A stretch of 7,248 bases of DNA from an uncultured Oscillospiraceae bacterium (GCA_934630985.1 CAKTXO010000071.1:1-7248); one strand, 5' to 3'. Counted from the stretch's first letter, positions 1 to 6,146 are shown. Numbers and translations: made by a program. The notes: generated by a model not told the origin, from the letters alone.

Positions 1-76
1 TGGAGCTAGTGACCTGACTCGAACAGGCGACCTTCTCATTACGAGTGAGATGCACTACCGACTGTGCTACACTAGC
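1..76 (-). tRNA. tRNA-Thr, anticodon CGU
   Basis: Read on the minus strand, this folds as a full cloverleaf. The 7-bp acceptor stem pairs GCTAGTG (76-70) with CACTAGC (11-5), followed by discriminator base T and an encoded CCA (3-1). The anticodon stem TCTCA/TGAGA encloses the 7-base loop CTCGTAA, giving anticodon CGT, which reads the threonine codon ACG. The T arm contains the expected TTCGAGT loop, with one G-T pair at the base of its stem. The gene is complete and lies 12 bases inside the window from its predicted upstream -10 side. It has its own strong promoter and does not depend on the glycosylase gene upstream. Confidence 0.96.
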
Positions 77-95
77 AGGGCGATTCAGCCTGATT

Positions 96-124
96 ATTAT
101 AACGGACGGCGGCGGAAATGTCAA
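96..124 (-). promoter_or_regulatory. SigA-type promoter of tRNA-Thr
   Basis: On the minus strand there is a perfect TTGACA (124-119), a 17-base spacer and a perfect TATAAT (101-96). The expected start is near 89, about 13 bases before the mature tRNA 5' end at 76. A full-consensus promoter with optimal spacing fits a stable RNA gene. Confidence 0.9.
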
Positions 125-228
125 CTGTTATTTCCGTGTTTCCCGGGCAAAGCTGCCTCCGGTGCCGGTACTTCCAACGGTTTTTCCGTTTGAACGCAAG
201 GCACATTCAAGCAGGAAGCACAGTGCGC

Positions 229-807
229 TCAGTCCGTCTTCGTGCCGCAAAGACCCAGTTCCCGGATTTTCGCCCGGATGGACAGCAAATCCTCGAAGGT
301 CTCCGGCCGCTTGGTCACATCCCGCAGGAGGGCGGAAGGATGATAAATGGCCGTCATCCAGAAATCCCCCTTGCGCACCCACTGGCCATGCTGCCGGGTG
401 ATCCGGTACTCCGGGTCAATGAGCCGCTTGGCGGCGATCCGACCCAGGCAGACAATGATCCGAGGTCTGACCAGAGCCACCTGATTGCGCAAAAAGCCGA
501 TGCAGGCGTCCTGCTCCGTTTCCAGAGGATCCCGGTTGCGGGGCGGGCGGCACTTGACAATGTTGCAGATATAGCAATTTTCCTGCCGGTACAGGTCGAT
601 AATGGACAGCATATCATCCAATAGCTTCCCCGCCGGGCCTACGAAGGGTTCTCCCTGCAAATCCTCCTGCTCCCCGGGCCCCTCCCCTACGAACAGGATG
701 TCCGCCTGCCGGTTCCCTACCCCGAACACCACGTTGTGCCGGGTCTCGCACAGACCGCACCGGGTACAGGCATCGCACTGCGCCTCCAGCTGTTCCCAGT
801 TTAACAT
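229..807 (-). CDS. Uracil-DNA glycosylase, family 4 (iron-sulfur type)
   Basis: This 192-residue protein removes uracil from DNA, leaving an abasic site, as the first step of cytosolic base-excision repair. It has the family 4 signature: GEGPGEQED at residues 41-49 (catalytic motif A), the conserved NIVKCRPP at 82-89, and the HPS motif at 156-158. The four [4Fe-4S] ligands appear to be Cys14, Cys17, Cys86 and Cys102. Their spacing matches the known pattern of thermophilic family 4 enzymes, where the last two ligands are also 16 apart. C11 and C20 are extra cysteines near the first pair. Length is typical of the family. The start is ATG at 807, with an AGGAGGA site at 821-815 located inside the end of the upstream gene; the upstream TGA and this ATG share one base, so translation is probably coupled. 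It is the second gene of the unit begun by the carboxypeptidase-like gene. I see no strong terminator after it. Confidence 0.94.
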   Translation of the reverse strand: MLNWEQLEAQCDACTRCGLCETRHNVVFGVGNRQADILFVGEGPGEQEDLQGEPFVGPAGKLLDDMLSIIDLYRQENCYICNIVKCRPPRNRDPLETEQDACIGFLRNQVALVRPRIIVCLGRIAAKRLIDPEYRITRQHGQWVRKGDFWMTAIYHPSALLRDVTKRPETFEDLLSIRAKIRELGLCGTKTD

Positions 808-2312
808 CAGCCGTTCCTCCTGCGCTGGGCGCGGCGTTTCCGCCGCCGGGCTCGGATCCGGGTGCGCATATAGGCGTTAAAGGCCAGATACACAATGGCC
901 GCACCCAGGACAATGACGCAAATGGTGCCCACCACCGACAGGAAGCCGGAACCTCCGCCGGAACTCCGCTTTACCACCGAGTGGATGACCACGCCGTTCT
1001 GATCGGCGGGCTTCACATCGCACATGGCGTAAACCTCCACCTCGGTGAGCACCGAGTTCCGGTACACCACCTCCAGAGTGGCTATGAGCTGATCCTTCTG
1101 GATGGGAGCGGACAGGCCGCCGCCTACGGCGGTATAGTTCATCTGGATGTTCTTCATCTGAGCCTTTGCCGGCACCACGCTGTCCACGTTTACCTTGGCC
1201 TCGCCCACCACGTTGCACTCACCGCCGTTCACCTTGAAGGAGCTGAGCGCCATGCCGTCGTAGATAATCCGGTTGACCTTGAAGGAGCTGAAGGCATAGT
1301 CCAGCAAATCGGACATTTCTTCAAAGTTACCGTAAATATCCGGCTGCCAGCCGTTTTCCGCAAAGGTACGGGTAGCTCCCAGAATGACGGCAACGTAGTT
1401 CATATTCTTGGATTCCGCGGTACAGACAATGGACGCGCCGTAGGATTCATAGTAAGAGGCAAAGCCGCCAGTGACCCGATCATCGTAGAAGGTTTGCAGG
1501 GTGCTGTCGTCGATCATATAGTTCTGGGTCTTGAATTCCTTACGACCCTGAACCAGATTGGTGTCGGGAATGGTATAGCTCTTGGCACCGAAGATTTCCT
1601 TGAAATTCTCGTTCTGGATGGCGGTCTTGACGATGATGGCCATATCCCGGGCGGTGCTGGAAGATTCCGCGGTGTACAGACCGGAGACGTTGCCGAACTG
1701 GGTATTGGCGCAGCCCATCTGCTTGACCCGGGCGTTCATCAGCTCCAGGAAGGCATCGGTGGTGCCGGAAACGTGGTGCGCCAGAGCCACGGCGGCATCG
1801 TTGGCGTTGATCAGAAGCAGAGCGTACAGCAAGTCCTTGACCTTCAGCTGCTCGTTACTTTTCAGGCTTTCCGACTGAACCTTGTTAACGCCCATGGGCA
1901 CATAGGACTGGATGCCTTCCGTGACCGTGACCACATCGTCCATATTGCAGTTTTCGATGACGATCAGGGCCATGACGATCTTGGCCAGCGTACCGGGGTG
2001 CACCTTCATATCCGGATTGTAGGCATAGACCACCGTGTCGGTGGTGGTCTCATAGAGAAACGCGGCCAGGGCGGTATCCAGCTTCCGCTCACTGCCTGCC
2101 AGAGGGGACATGCTGTTGATGGTGCGGCAGCCCTTCTGGATGCACACCTGGCCGAAGGGGATATCCGCGGTCTGGGCGGTCATATCCACCGACTCCGTGG
2201 GCAGGGTTTCCAGGGTCTCGGTGGTCTCCATCTGAGCCGAGGCGGGAAGGAAAAAGCACTGCACCGCCAGCAGGCAGGACAGCAGCAGGGCAAGACATCT
2301 GATTTTTTTCAT
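807..2312 (-). CDS. D-alanyl-D-alanine carboxypeptidase-like (S11) protein with degenerate active site
   Basis: This 501-residue exported protein has the overall fold signature of peptidase S11 (DacF/PBP5 type), enzymes that trim the terminal D-Ala from peptidoglycan stem peptides. Residues 1-26 form a signal peptide ending in ASA. The S11 domain spans about 75-340, including the conserved stretches NDAAVALAHH (171-180) and SSTARDMAIIVKTAI (218-232). A C-terminal beta domain spans about 345-445. A single transmembrane segment lies at about 457-478, followed by a strongly basic cytoplasmic tail (483-499). All three catalytic motifs differ from consensus: SxxK reads TLAK (Thr108, Lys111), SxN reads NAN (169-171), and KTG reads VTG (280-282). 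The enzyme may therefore be inactive and act as a peptidoglycan binder or sensor. The start is ATG at 2312, with a GAGGGA site at 2323-2318. The reading frame is intact, so this is not a decayed pseudogene. It is first in the unit with the glycosylase. The fold assignment is strong; activity is doubtful. Confidence 0.9.
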   Translation of the reverse strand: MKKIRCLALLLSCLLAVQCFFLPASAQMETTETLETLPTESVDMTAQTADIPFGQVCIQKGCRTINSMSPLAGSERKLDTALAAFLYETTTDTVVYAYNPDMKVHPGTLAKIVMALIVIENCNMDDVVTVTEGIQSYVPMGVNKVQSESLKSNEQLKVKDLLYALLLINANDAAVALAHHVSGTTDAFLELMNARVKQMGCANTQFGNVSGLYTAESSSTARDMAIIVKTAIQNENFKEIFGAKSYTIPDTNLVQGRKEFKTQNYMIDDSTLQTFYDDRVTGGFASYYESYGASIVCTAESKNMNYVAVILGATRTFAENGWQPDIYGNFEEMSDLLDYAFSSFKVNRIIYDGMALSSFKVNGGECNVVGEAKVNVDSVVPAKAQMKNIQMNYTAVGGGLSAPIQKDQLIATLEVVYRNSVLTEVEVYAMCDVKPADQNGVVIHSVVKRSSGGGSGFLSVVGTICVIVLGAAIVYLAFNAYMRTRIRARRRKRRAQRRRNG

Positions 2313-2332
2313 AAATATCCCTCAAGAAGCCC

Positions 2333-2352
2333 TCGCCGGACTTGTCCGGCGA
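2333..2352. repeat. 9-bp inverted repeat in the carboxypeptidase-like gene leader
   Basis: TCGCCGGAC (2333-2341) and GTCCGGCGA (2344-2352) are perfect inverted copies separated by TT. In the leftward transcript this would be a GC-rich hairpin about 10 bases before the ribosome site of the S11 gene. On the plus strand it covers the proposed -35 box (2342-2347) of the rightward operon. It could be an operator or a leader hairpin. The adjacent A8 run is on the wrong side to make an intrinsic terminator in either direction. Confidence 0.6.
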
Positions 2353-2370
2353 AAAAAAATCGTGTATAAT
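2342..2370 (+). promoter_or_regulatory. Predicted SigA promoter of the comEA-xth operon
   Basis: The -35 box TTGTCC (2342-2347, four of six consensus bases), a 17-base spacer, and a perfect TATAAT (2365-2370) point rightward. The start would be near 2377, giving a leader of about 50 bases before the ATG at 2427. The -35 box lies inside an inverted repeat, and the -10 box is the left arm of a palindrome shared with the opposing promoter. Confidence 0.75.
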
Positions 2371-2384
2371 ATGTGCATATTATA
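2365..2384. repeat. Near-perfect palindrome joining the two opposing -10 boxes
   Basis: TATAATATG (2365-2373) and CATATTATA (2376-2384) are perfect inverted copies around a TG centre. The outer hexamers are the -10 boxes of the two opposing promoters, 8 bases apart. The symmetry may simply result from two -10 boxes in opposite orientation. It may also form a binding site for a dimeric repressor, but no regulator can be named from the sequence. Confidence 0.8.
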
Positions 2385-2407
2385 ACAGCTTTTTGGAATC
2401 TAGTCAA
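2379..2407 (-). promoter_or_regulatory. Predicted SigA promoter of the carboxypeptidase-like/UDG unit
   Basis: On the minus strand, TTGACT (2407-2402, five of six consensus bases), a 17-base spacer and a perfect TATAAT (2384-2379) predict a start near 2372. This leaves a leader of about 60 bases before the ATG at 2312, containing the 2333-2352 inverted repeat. It faces the rightward promoter, and the melted regions nearly coincide. Confidence 0.8.
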
Positions 2408-2426
2408 TGCGGGAGGGTTGTTCCCC

Positions 2427-2813
2427 ATGAAAAATAAGATTTCCGTCCTGCTGGCGGCGGTCACAGTCCTGTTTGCGGGCTTTACCCTGGGGCTGTTTGT
2501 CGGGCGCAATTCCGGCGCCGGCACCGTTACCCTGGCAGTACCGGCGCAAATGCAGACCGCACCAACCGCTGCCGCCACCGCCCCGACGCAGACGGTGCCG
2601 GAGGAGACGGTTTCTTTTCCCGTGAACATCAACACCGCAGATGCGGACACCCTCGCTGCCCTGCCGGGCATCGGCCAGGTGCTGGCGAAGCGGATTCTGG
2701 CCTATCGGCAGCAGAACGGCTCCTTCCGGGCGGTGGAAGAAATTACCAACGTAGAGGGCATCGGTGAAAAGAAGGCGGAGGCCATTCTGGAGCTGATCAC
2801 AGTAGGAGGTTAA
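2427..2813 (+). CDS. comEA: ComEA-like helix-hairpin-helix DNA-binding protein
   Basis: This 128-residue protein resembles the DNA receptor ComEA, which binds incoming double-stranded DNA at the outer face of the membrane during transformation. Residues 5-25 form one N-terminal membrane anchor or uncleaved signal. A low-complexity Ala/Thr/Pro linker follows (about 32-62). The C-terminal domain begins VNINTADADTLAALPGIG and carries two helix-hairpin-helix hairpins, LPGIGQVLAKRI (79-90) and VEGIGEKKAEAI (109-120). The SLBB domain found between anchor and HhH region in longer ComEA proteins is absent, so a role in uptake is not certain; a more general exported DNA-binding role is possible. The ATG at 2427 is chosen because GGGAGG (2411-2416) precedes it by 10 bases; the in-frame ATG at 2373 lies upstream of the predicted transcript start. 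First gene of the rightward operon. Confidence 0.86.
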   Translation: MKNKISVLLAAVTVLFAGFTLGLFVGRNSGAGTVTLAVPAQMQTAPTAAATAPTQTVPEETVSFPVNINTADADTLAALPGIGQVLAKRILAYRQQNGSFRAVEEITNVEGIGEKKAEAILELITVGG

Positions 2814-2814
2814 G

Positions 2815-3495
2815 ATGAAAATACTGGTTGTGGACGATGAGGCGCTGCTGGTCAAGGGCACCCGCTTCAATCTTCAAAATGAGGGCTATGAAGTCATCAC
2901 CGGCAGCGACGGACTGGAAGCCGTCCAGGCCGTCCGGGAGCAGAATCCCGACCTGGTAGTGCTGGACGTGATGATGCCCAATATGGACGGGCTTACCGCC
3001 TGTGCCAAGATTCGGGAGTTTTCGGATATTCCCATCATCATGCTCACGGCGAAGACCGACGACATGGACAAGCTCATGGGCTTCGAGCACGGGGCTGACG
3101 ACTACCTGACCAAGCCCTTCAACATTCTGGAGCTGAAGGCCCGGATCCGGGCACTGCTCCGCCGGGCTGGCTCGGCAGAAAAGAAAACCCCGGGGAACAC
3201 CCTGACCATCGGCACCATCACCCTGGACTTGGATGCCCGGAACGCCTACCGGGATGGAGAGCTGGCTGACCTGACCGCCAAGGAATTCGATGTCATCGAA
3301 TTTTTGATGCGCAATCCCAACCGGGTCTACTCCCGGGAGGCGCTGCTGGACACCATCTGGGCCTACGAATACCGCAGCGATATCCGCACCGTGGATGTGC
3401 ACATCCGCCGGCTTCGGGAAAAGCTGGAGGAAAATCCCGCGGAGCCCAAATACATTCTGACGAAATGGGGCGTTGGCTATTACTTCCGAAAATAA
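2815..3495 (+). CDS. Two-component response regulator, OmpR/PhoB family
   Basis: This 226-residue cytoplasmic transcription factor has a receiver domain (about 1-118) and a winged-helix DNA-binding domain (about 128-226). The receiver has the acidic pair Asp7/Asp8, the phosphate acceptor Asp51 in VVLDVMMPNMDG, Thr78 in MLTAK, and Lys100 in the TKPF motif. The output domain ends in the family pattern TVDVHIRRLREKLE followed by a GVGYYF wing. All residues needed for phosphorylation are present. It resembles the WalR/PhoP/MtrA-like branch, but I cannot assign a specific member; neighbours typical of walRK (yycH, yycI) are not here. AGGAGG (2804-2809) is 5 bases before the ATG, and only one base separates it from comEA. 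The partner kinase follows directly. Confidence 0.95.
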   Translation: MKILVVDDEALLVKGTRFNLQNEGYEVITGSDGLEAVQAVREQNPDLVVLDVMMPNMDGLTACAKIREFSDIPIIMLTAKTDDMDKLMGFEHGADDYLTKPFNILELKARIRALLRRAGSAEKKTPGNTLTIGTITLDLDARNAYRDGELADLTAKEFDVIEFLMRNPNRVYSREALLDTIWAYEYRSDIRTVDVHIRRLREKLEENPAEPKYILTKWGVGYYFRK

Positions 3496-4912
3496 CAGTA
3501 CCGCCATCCGCGGCTTCCGAAAATCTCAGTACCGCTATGCCATGACCTACGCGGTGGTCACCTTCGTGGTGCTGCTGATTCTGAACATTTATTGCTCCAT
3601 CGCCTGTCAGAATCTGTTCTACGAGAGCAAAAAATCCAACATGATTGAAAAATGCCTGCTGGCCTCCGACGAGATTTCCACATTGGAGGTCATGAACAGT
3701 TCCACGGTTTCCGCCGTGGTGGGACAGATCGAAAGCCTGAAGGTTTCCCGGCTGCTGGTCACCGATCAGGCCGGCTGCACCCTGTATGACAGCGGCGGCG
3801 CTCAGCTGGGCTCCTATGCCCTGCTTCCGGAGATTCTCACCGCTTTGGAGGGCAACGACGTATGCTCCTGGAAATATCAAAGCGGAACCATCGACTGCCG
3901 CGCCGCCACCCCGGTATTCTACTACGGCACCATTGTAGGCTGCGTCTACATGACCGATCTGGATACCACCCAGGGAAAGCTGATTCAGTCCTTGCAGCGG
4001 ACGATTTTCTTCATCACCTTCCTGCTGGAAGCGGCCGTTCTGCTGTTTTCCGTGACCTTTGCCAACACCTATTCCCGGCGGCTGAACCGGATCATGGCCT
4101 CCATGCGGGTCATCCGGGAGGGCGACTACTCCCACAAGGTAGACCTGGGAGGCAACGATGAGCTTACCATTCTGGGCAACGAATTCAATGAGCTGGCGGA
4201 AAAGCTGCAAAATTCCGAACAGAAGCGCAGTCGGTTCGTCTCCGATGCCTCCCATGAGCTGAAAACCCCCCTGGCCTCCATAAAACTGCTGACAGACTCC
4301 ATTTTGCAGTATGACATGGATCCGGAAACCATCCGGGAATTTGTGGGTGACATCGGCAGTGAGGCCGAGCGGCTGAACCGGATGACGGAAAAGCTGCTGA
4401 CGCTGACCCGCTCCGAGGGAGCCTCCGGTCAGGAGCTGGAAATCATCTATCTGGCTCCCACCGTCCGGCGGGTGGCAAGAATGCTGAAAAGCAACGCCCG
4501 GCAGGCAGGTGTTACCATCCGTCTGGAACTGGAGCAGGACAGCACCATTCTGATTCTGGAGGATGATCTTTACCAGATCGTCTTCAATCTGATGGAAAAC
4601 GGTATTAAATACAACCAGCCCGGAGGCAGTCTCACCGTTACGCTCCACCGCCAGGAGGACAATGTGGTGCTGGAGGTCAGCGATACGGGCATGGGCATTC
4701 CCGCCGATGCCATCGACCATGTGTTTGAGCGATTCTACCGGGTGGATAAAGCCCGCTCCCGCCAAACCGGCGGCAGCGGACTGGGGCTGGCCATCGTTCG
4801 GGGCATCGTCCATCGTAACCGGGGAGAAATCACCCTGACAAGTCAGCTGGGAAAGGGTACTACCTTCCGGGTGACCTTCCCTGCCTTTGATGCGGAGGTG
4901 GATGCGGAATGA
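3473..4912 (+). CDS. Membrane sensor histidine kinase
   Basis: This kinase of up to 479 residues is the evident partner of the preceding regulator. It has transmembrane segment 1 (about 25-46), an extracytoplasmic sensor region (about 47-176), transmembrane segment 2 (about 177-198), a HAMP linker (about 199-250), and a complete kinase core. Visible boxes are SHELKTPL with phosphorylated His261, the N box NLMENGIKYN with Asn376, DTGMGIP (404-410), the F box FERFYRV (418-424), and GGSGLGL (433-439). The extracellular part has a PAS-like/dCACHE-like length, but I see no diagnostic motif. The start is uncertain: TTG at 3473 overlaps the regulator gene by 23 bases and has no good ribosome site. 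The next standard start, ATG at 3541, would remove the basic residues preceding the first membrane segment. Its stop overlaps the next start as ATGA. Confidence 0.93.
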   Translation: MAITSENNSTAIRGFRKSQYRYAMTYAVVTFVVLLILNIYCSIACQNLFYESKKSNMIEKCLLASDEISTLEVMNSSTVSAVVGQIESLKVSRLLVTDQAGCTLYDSGGAQLGSYALLPEILTALEGNDVCSWKYQSGTIDCRAATPVFYYGTIVGCVYMTDLDTTQGKLIQSLQRTIFFITFLLEAAVLLFSVTFANTYSRRLNRIMASMRVIREGDYSHKVDLGGNDELTILGNEFNELAEKLQNSEQKRSRFVSDASHELKTPLASIKLLTDSILQYDMDPETIREFVGDIGSEAERLNRMTEKLLTLTRSEGASGQELEIIYLAPTVRRVARMLKSNARQAGVTIRLELEQDSTILILEDDLYQIVFNLMENGIKYNQPGGSLTVTLHRQEDNVVLEVSDTGMGIPADAIDHVFERFYRVDKARSRQTGGSGLGLAIVRGIVHRNRGEITLTSQLGKGTTFRVTFPAFDAEVDAE

Positions 4913-5394
4913 AACGATCACTTTGCCTGATTCTTATCGCCGCCATGCTTCTATGCCTGCTGCCCGGCTGCGCCGAGCGGGCAAAGGAGCCTGTGACCTT
5001 CTACTACCTCCGGGAAAATTCCGGCCGGGGTCTGGGGCCGGAAATCGTCGGCGAAATTCGGGAGGGCTCCGGCCACCGGGACAATCTGCGCTACCTGCTG
5101 TCCTTCTATCTGATGGGGCCGGCGGACAAGGAGCTGGCCTCTCCCCTGCCCCGGGGCACCACGCTCTATCAGCTGGAACAGACGGAGGATGCGGTGACCA
5201 TCGGCATTTCTGACACCTCGGAAGCCTTGAGCGACAGCCGGTTTTCCCTGGCCTGCGCCTGCCTGTCCATGACCTGCATGGAGCTGCTGCCGGTGAAGGA
5301 GATCACCGTGATCAGCGGCAGCCGAAACGCCACCATCCGCCGGGACAACCTGATTCTGACGGATACCCTGATACCCCAGAAGGAGGACGCATGA
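4909..5394 (+). CDS. GerMN-domain lipoprotein
   Basis: This 161-residue predicted lipoprotein has a signal sequence with lipobox LPGC, so Cys21 would be lipidated and the protein tethered on the outer membrane face. Residues about 28-155 resemble the GerMN domain, with the pattern LLSFYLMGP (63-71), LPRGTTL (80-86), and a following beta strand and helix. GerMN domains occur in the B. subtilis germination/sporulation protein GerM and in actinobacterial LpqB. It overlaps the kinase gene as ATGA and the exonuclease gene as ATGA, so it is translated as part of the operon. Its position just after a regulator-kinase pair matches LpqB after MtrAB, and suggests it may tune the kinase. It is much shorter than LpqB, holding only one GerMN-like unit and no propeller domain. 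The domain call comes from pattern recognition and is moderately secure; the role is inferred. Confidence 0.8.
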   Translation: MKRSLCLILIAAMLLCLLPGCAERAKEPVTFYYLRENSGRGLGPEIVGEIREGSGHRDNLRYLLSFYLMGPADKELASPLPRGTTLYQLEQTEDAVTIGISDTSEALSDSRFSLACACLSMTCMELLPVKEITVISGSRNATIRRDNLILTDTLIPQKEDA

Positions 5395-6146
5395 AATTCA
5401 TTTCCTGGAATGTAAACGGCCTGCGCGCCTGCGTGGGCAAGGGCTTTGGAGAAGCCGTAAATGCCCTGAATCCAGATTTTCTCTGTTTGCAGGAGACCAA
5501 GCTTCAGCCGGGGCAAATCGACCTGTCCATGCCCGGCTACGAAAGCTACTGGAATTACGCCGAGAAAAAGGGCTATTCCGGCACTGCCATTTTTGCCAAG
5601 ATCCAGCCTCTTTCCGTCCGTTATGGCGTAGGTGTGCCGGAGCTGGACACGGAAGGCCGGCTCATCACCCTGGAATACCCGGACTTTTTTCTCGTCACCT
5701 GCTACACGCCCAACGCTCAGCAGGGGCTTGCCCGAATCGACCACCGGCTGAAATGGGACGAAGCTTTCCGGAACTATCTGCGGGAACTGGACATCCGGAA
5801 GCCCGTCATCGCCTGCGGCGACCTGAACGTTGCCCATCAGGAAATTGACCTGAAGAATCCTGCTTCCAACCGGGGTAACGCCGGTTTTTCCGACGAGGAA
5901 CGGGAAAGCTTCACCCGGCTGCTGGATGCGGGCTTTACGGACACCTTCCGATATCTGAACCCCGATGCTACCGGCATCTACAGCTGGTGGAGCTATCGCT
6001 TCCAGGCAAGAAAGAACAATGCCGGCTGGCGCATTGACTACTTCCTGGTCTCCAATCGGATTGCGGACAAAATCCAGGCCGCACCCATTTATTCCGACAT
6101 TTTCGGCTCTGACCACTGCCCGGTGGGATTGGAGCTGTCGCTCTGA
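5391..6146 (+). CDS. xth: Exodeoxyribonuclease III / AP endonuclease
   Basis: This 251-residue Mg2+-dependent enzyme of the ExoIII/APE1 family cuts the DNA backbone 5' of abasic sites and degrades 3' ends during base-excision repair. The family motifs appear in order: SWNVNGLRA with Asn7, LQETK with metal-binding Glu35, CYTPNA with Tyr105, GDLNVAHQEIDL with Asp144 and Asn146, GWRIDYF (212-218), and SDHCPV with catalytic Asp241/His242. Length is normal and every expected catalytic residue is present. AGGAGG (5381-5386) stands 4 bases before the ATG, and the start overlaps the lipoprotein stop as ATGA. It is the last gene of the plus-strand operon. Its 3' end overlaps by 58 bases with the gene on the opposite strand. 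It acts on the product of the uracil-DNA glycosylase encoded in the opposing unit. Confidence 0.96.
   Translation: MKFISWNVNGLRACVGKGFGEAVNALNPDFLCLQETKLQPGQIDLSMPGYESYWNYAEKKGYSGTAIFAKIQPLSVRYGVGVPELDTEGRLITLEYPDFFLVTCYTPNAQQGLARIDHRLKWDEAFRNYLRELDIRKPVIACGDLNVAHQEIDLKNPASNRGNAGFSDEERESFTRLLDAGFTDTFRYLNPDATGIYSWWSYRFQARKNNAGWRIDYFLVSNRIADKIQAAPIYSDIFGSDHCPVGLELSL

Noticed and set aside
1..76. tRNA gene as an integration (att) site for a mobile element
   Set aside because: No integrase, no repeated tRNA 3' end elsewhere in the window and no foreign-looking genes; the window begins at the tRNA 3' end, so the other side cannot be seen.
176..190. AACGG-TTTTT-CCGTT as terminator of the UDG gene
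   Set aside because: Only 5 bp of stem and no T-run after it on the minus strand.
2333..2360. The inverted repeat plus A8 run as an intrinsic terminator
   Set aside because: The run would be A rather than U after the hairpin on the plus strand, and U before the hairpin on the minus strand, so neither direction gives a hairpin followed by a U-tract.
981..2369. A 462-codon open frame on the plus strand opposite the carboxypeptidase-like gene
   Set aside because: The translation is His/Gly/Val-rich with no recognisable domain; the minus-strand frame has signal peptide, S11 domain and anchor.
2373..2426. An upstream in-frame ATG at 2373 extending comEA by 18 residues
   Set aside because: It lies at or before the predicted transcript start (about 2377), inside the promoter palindrome, and has no ribosome site; ATG 2427 has GGGAGG at good spacing and begins a normal membrane anchor.
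3293..4921. A 542-codon open frame on the minus strand opposite the histidine kinase
   Set aside because: It is longer than the kinase but is a shadow: low-complexity Gly/Gln/His-rich translation without motifs, while the plus strand carries all kinase boxes.
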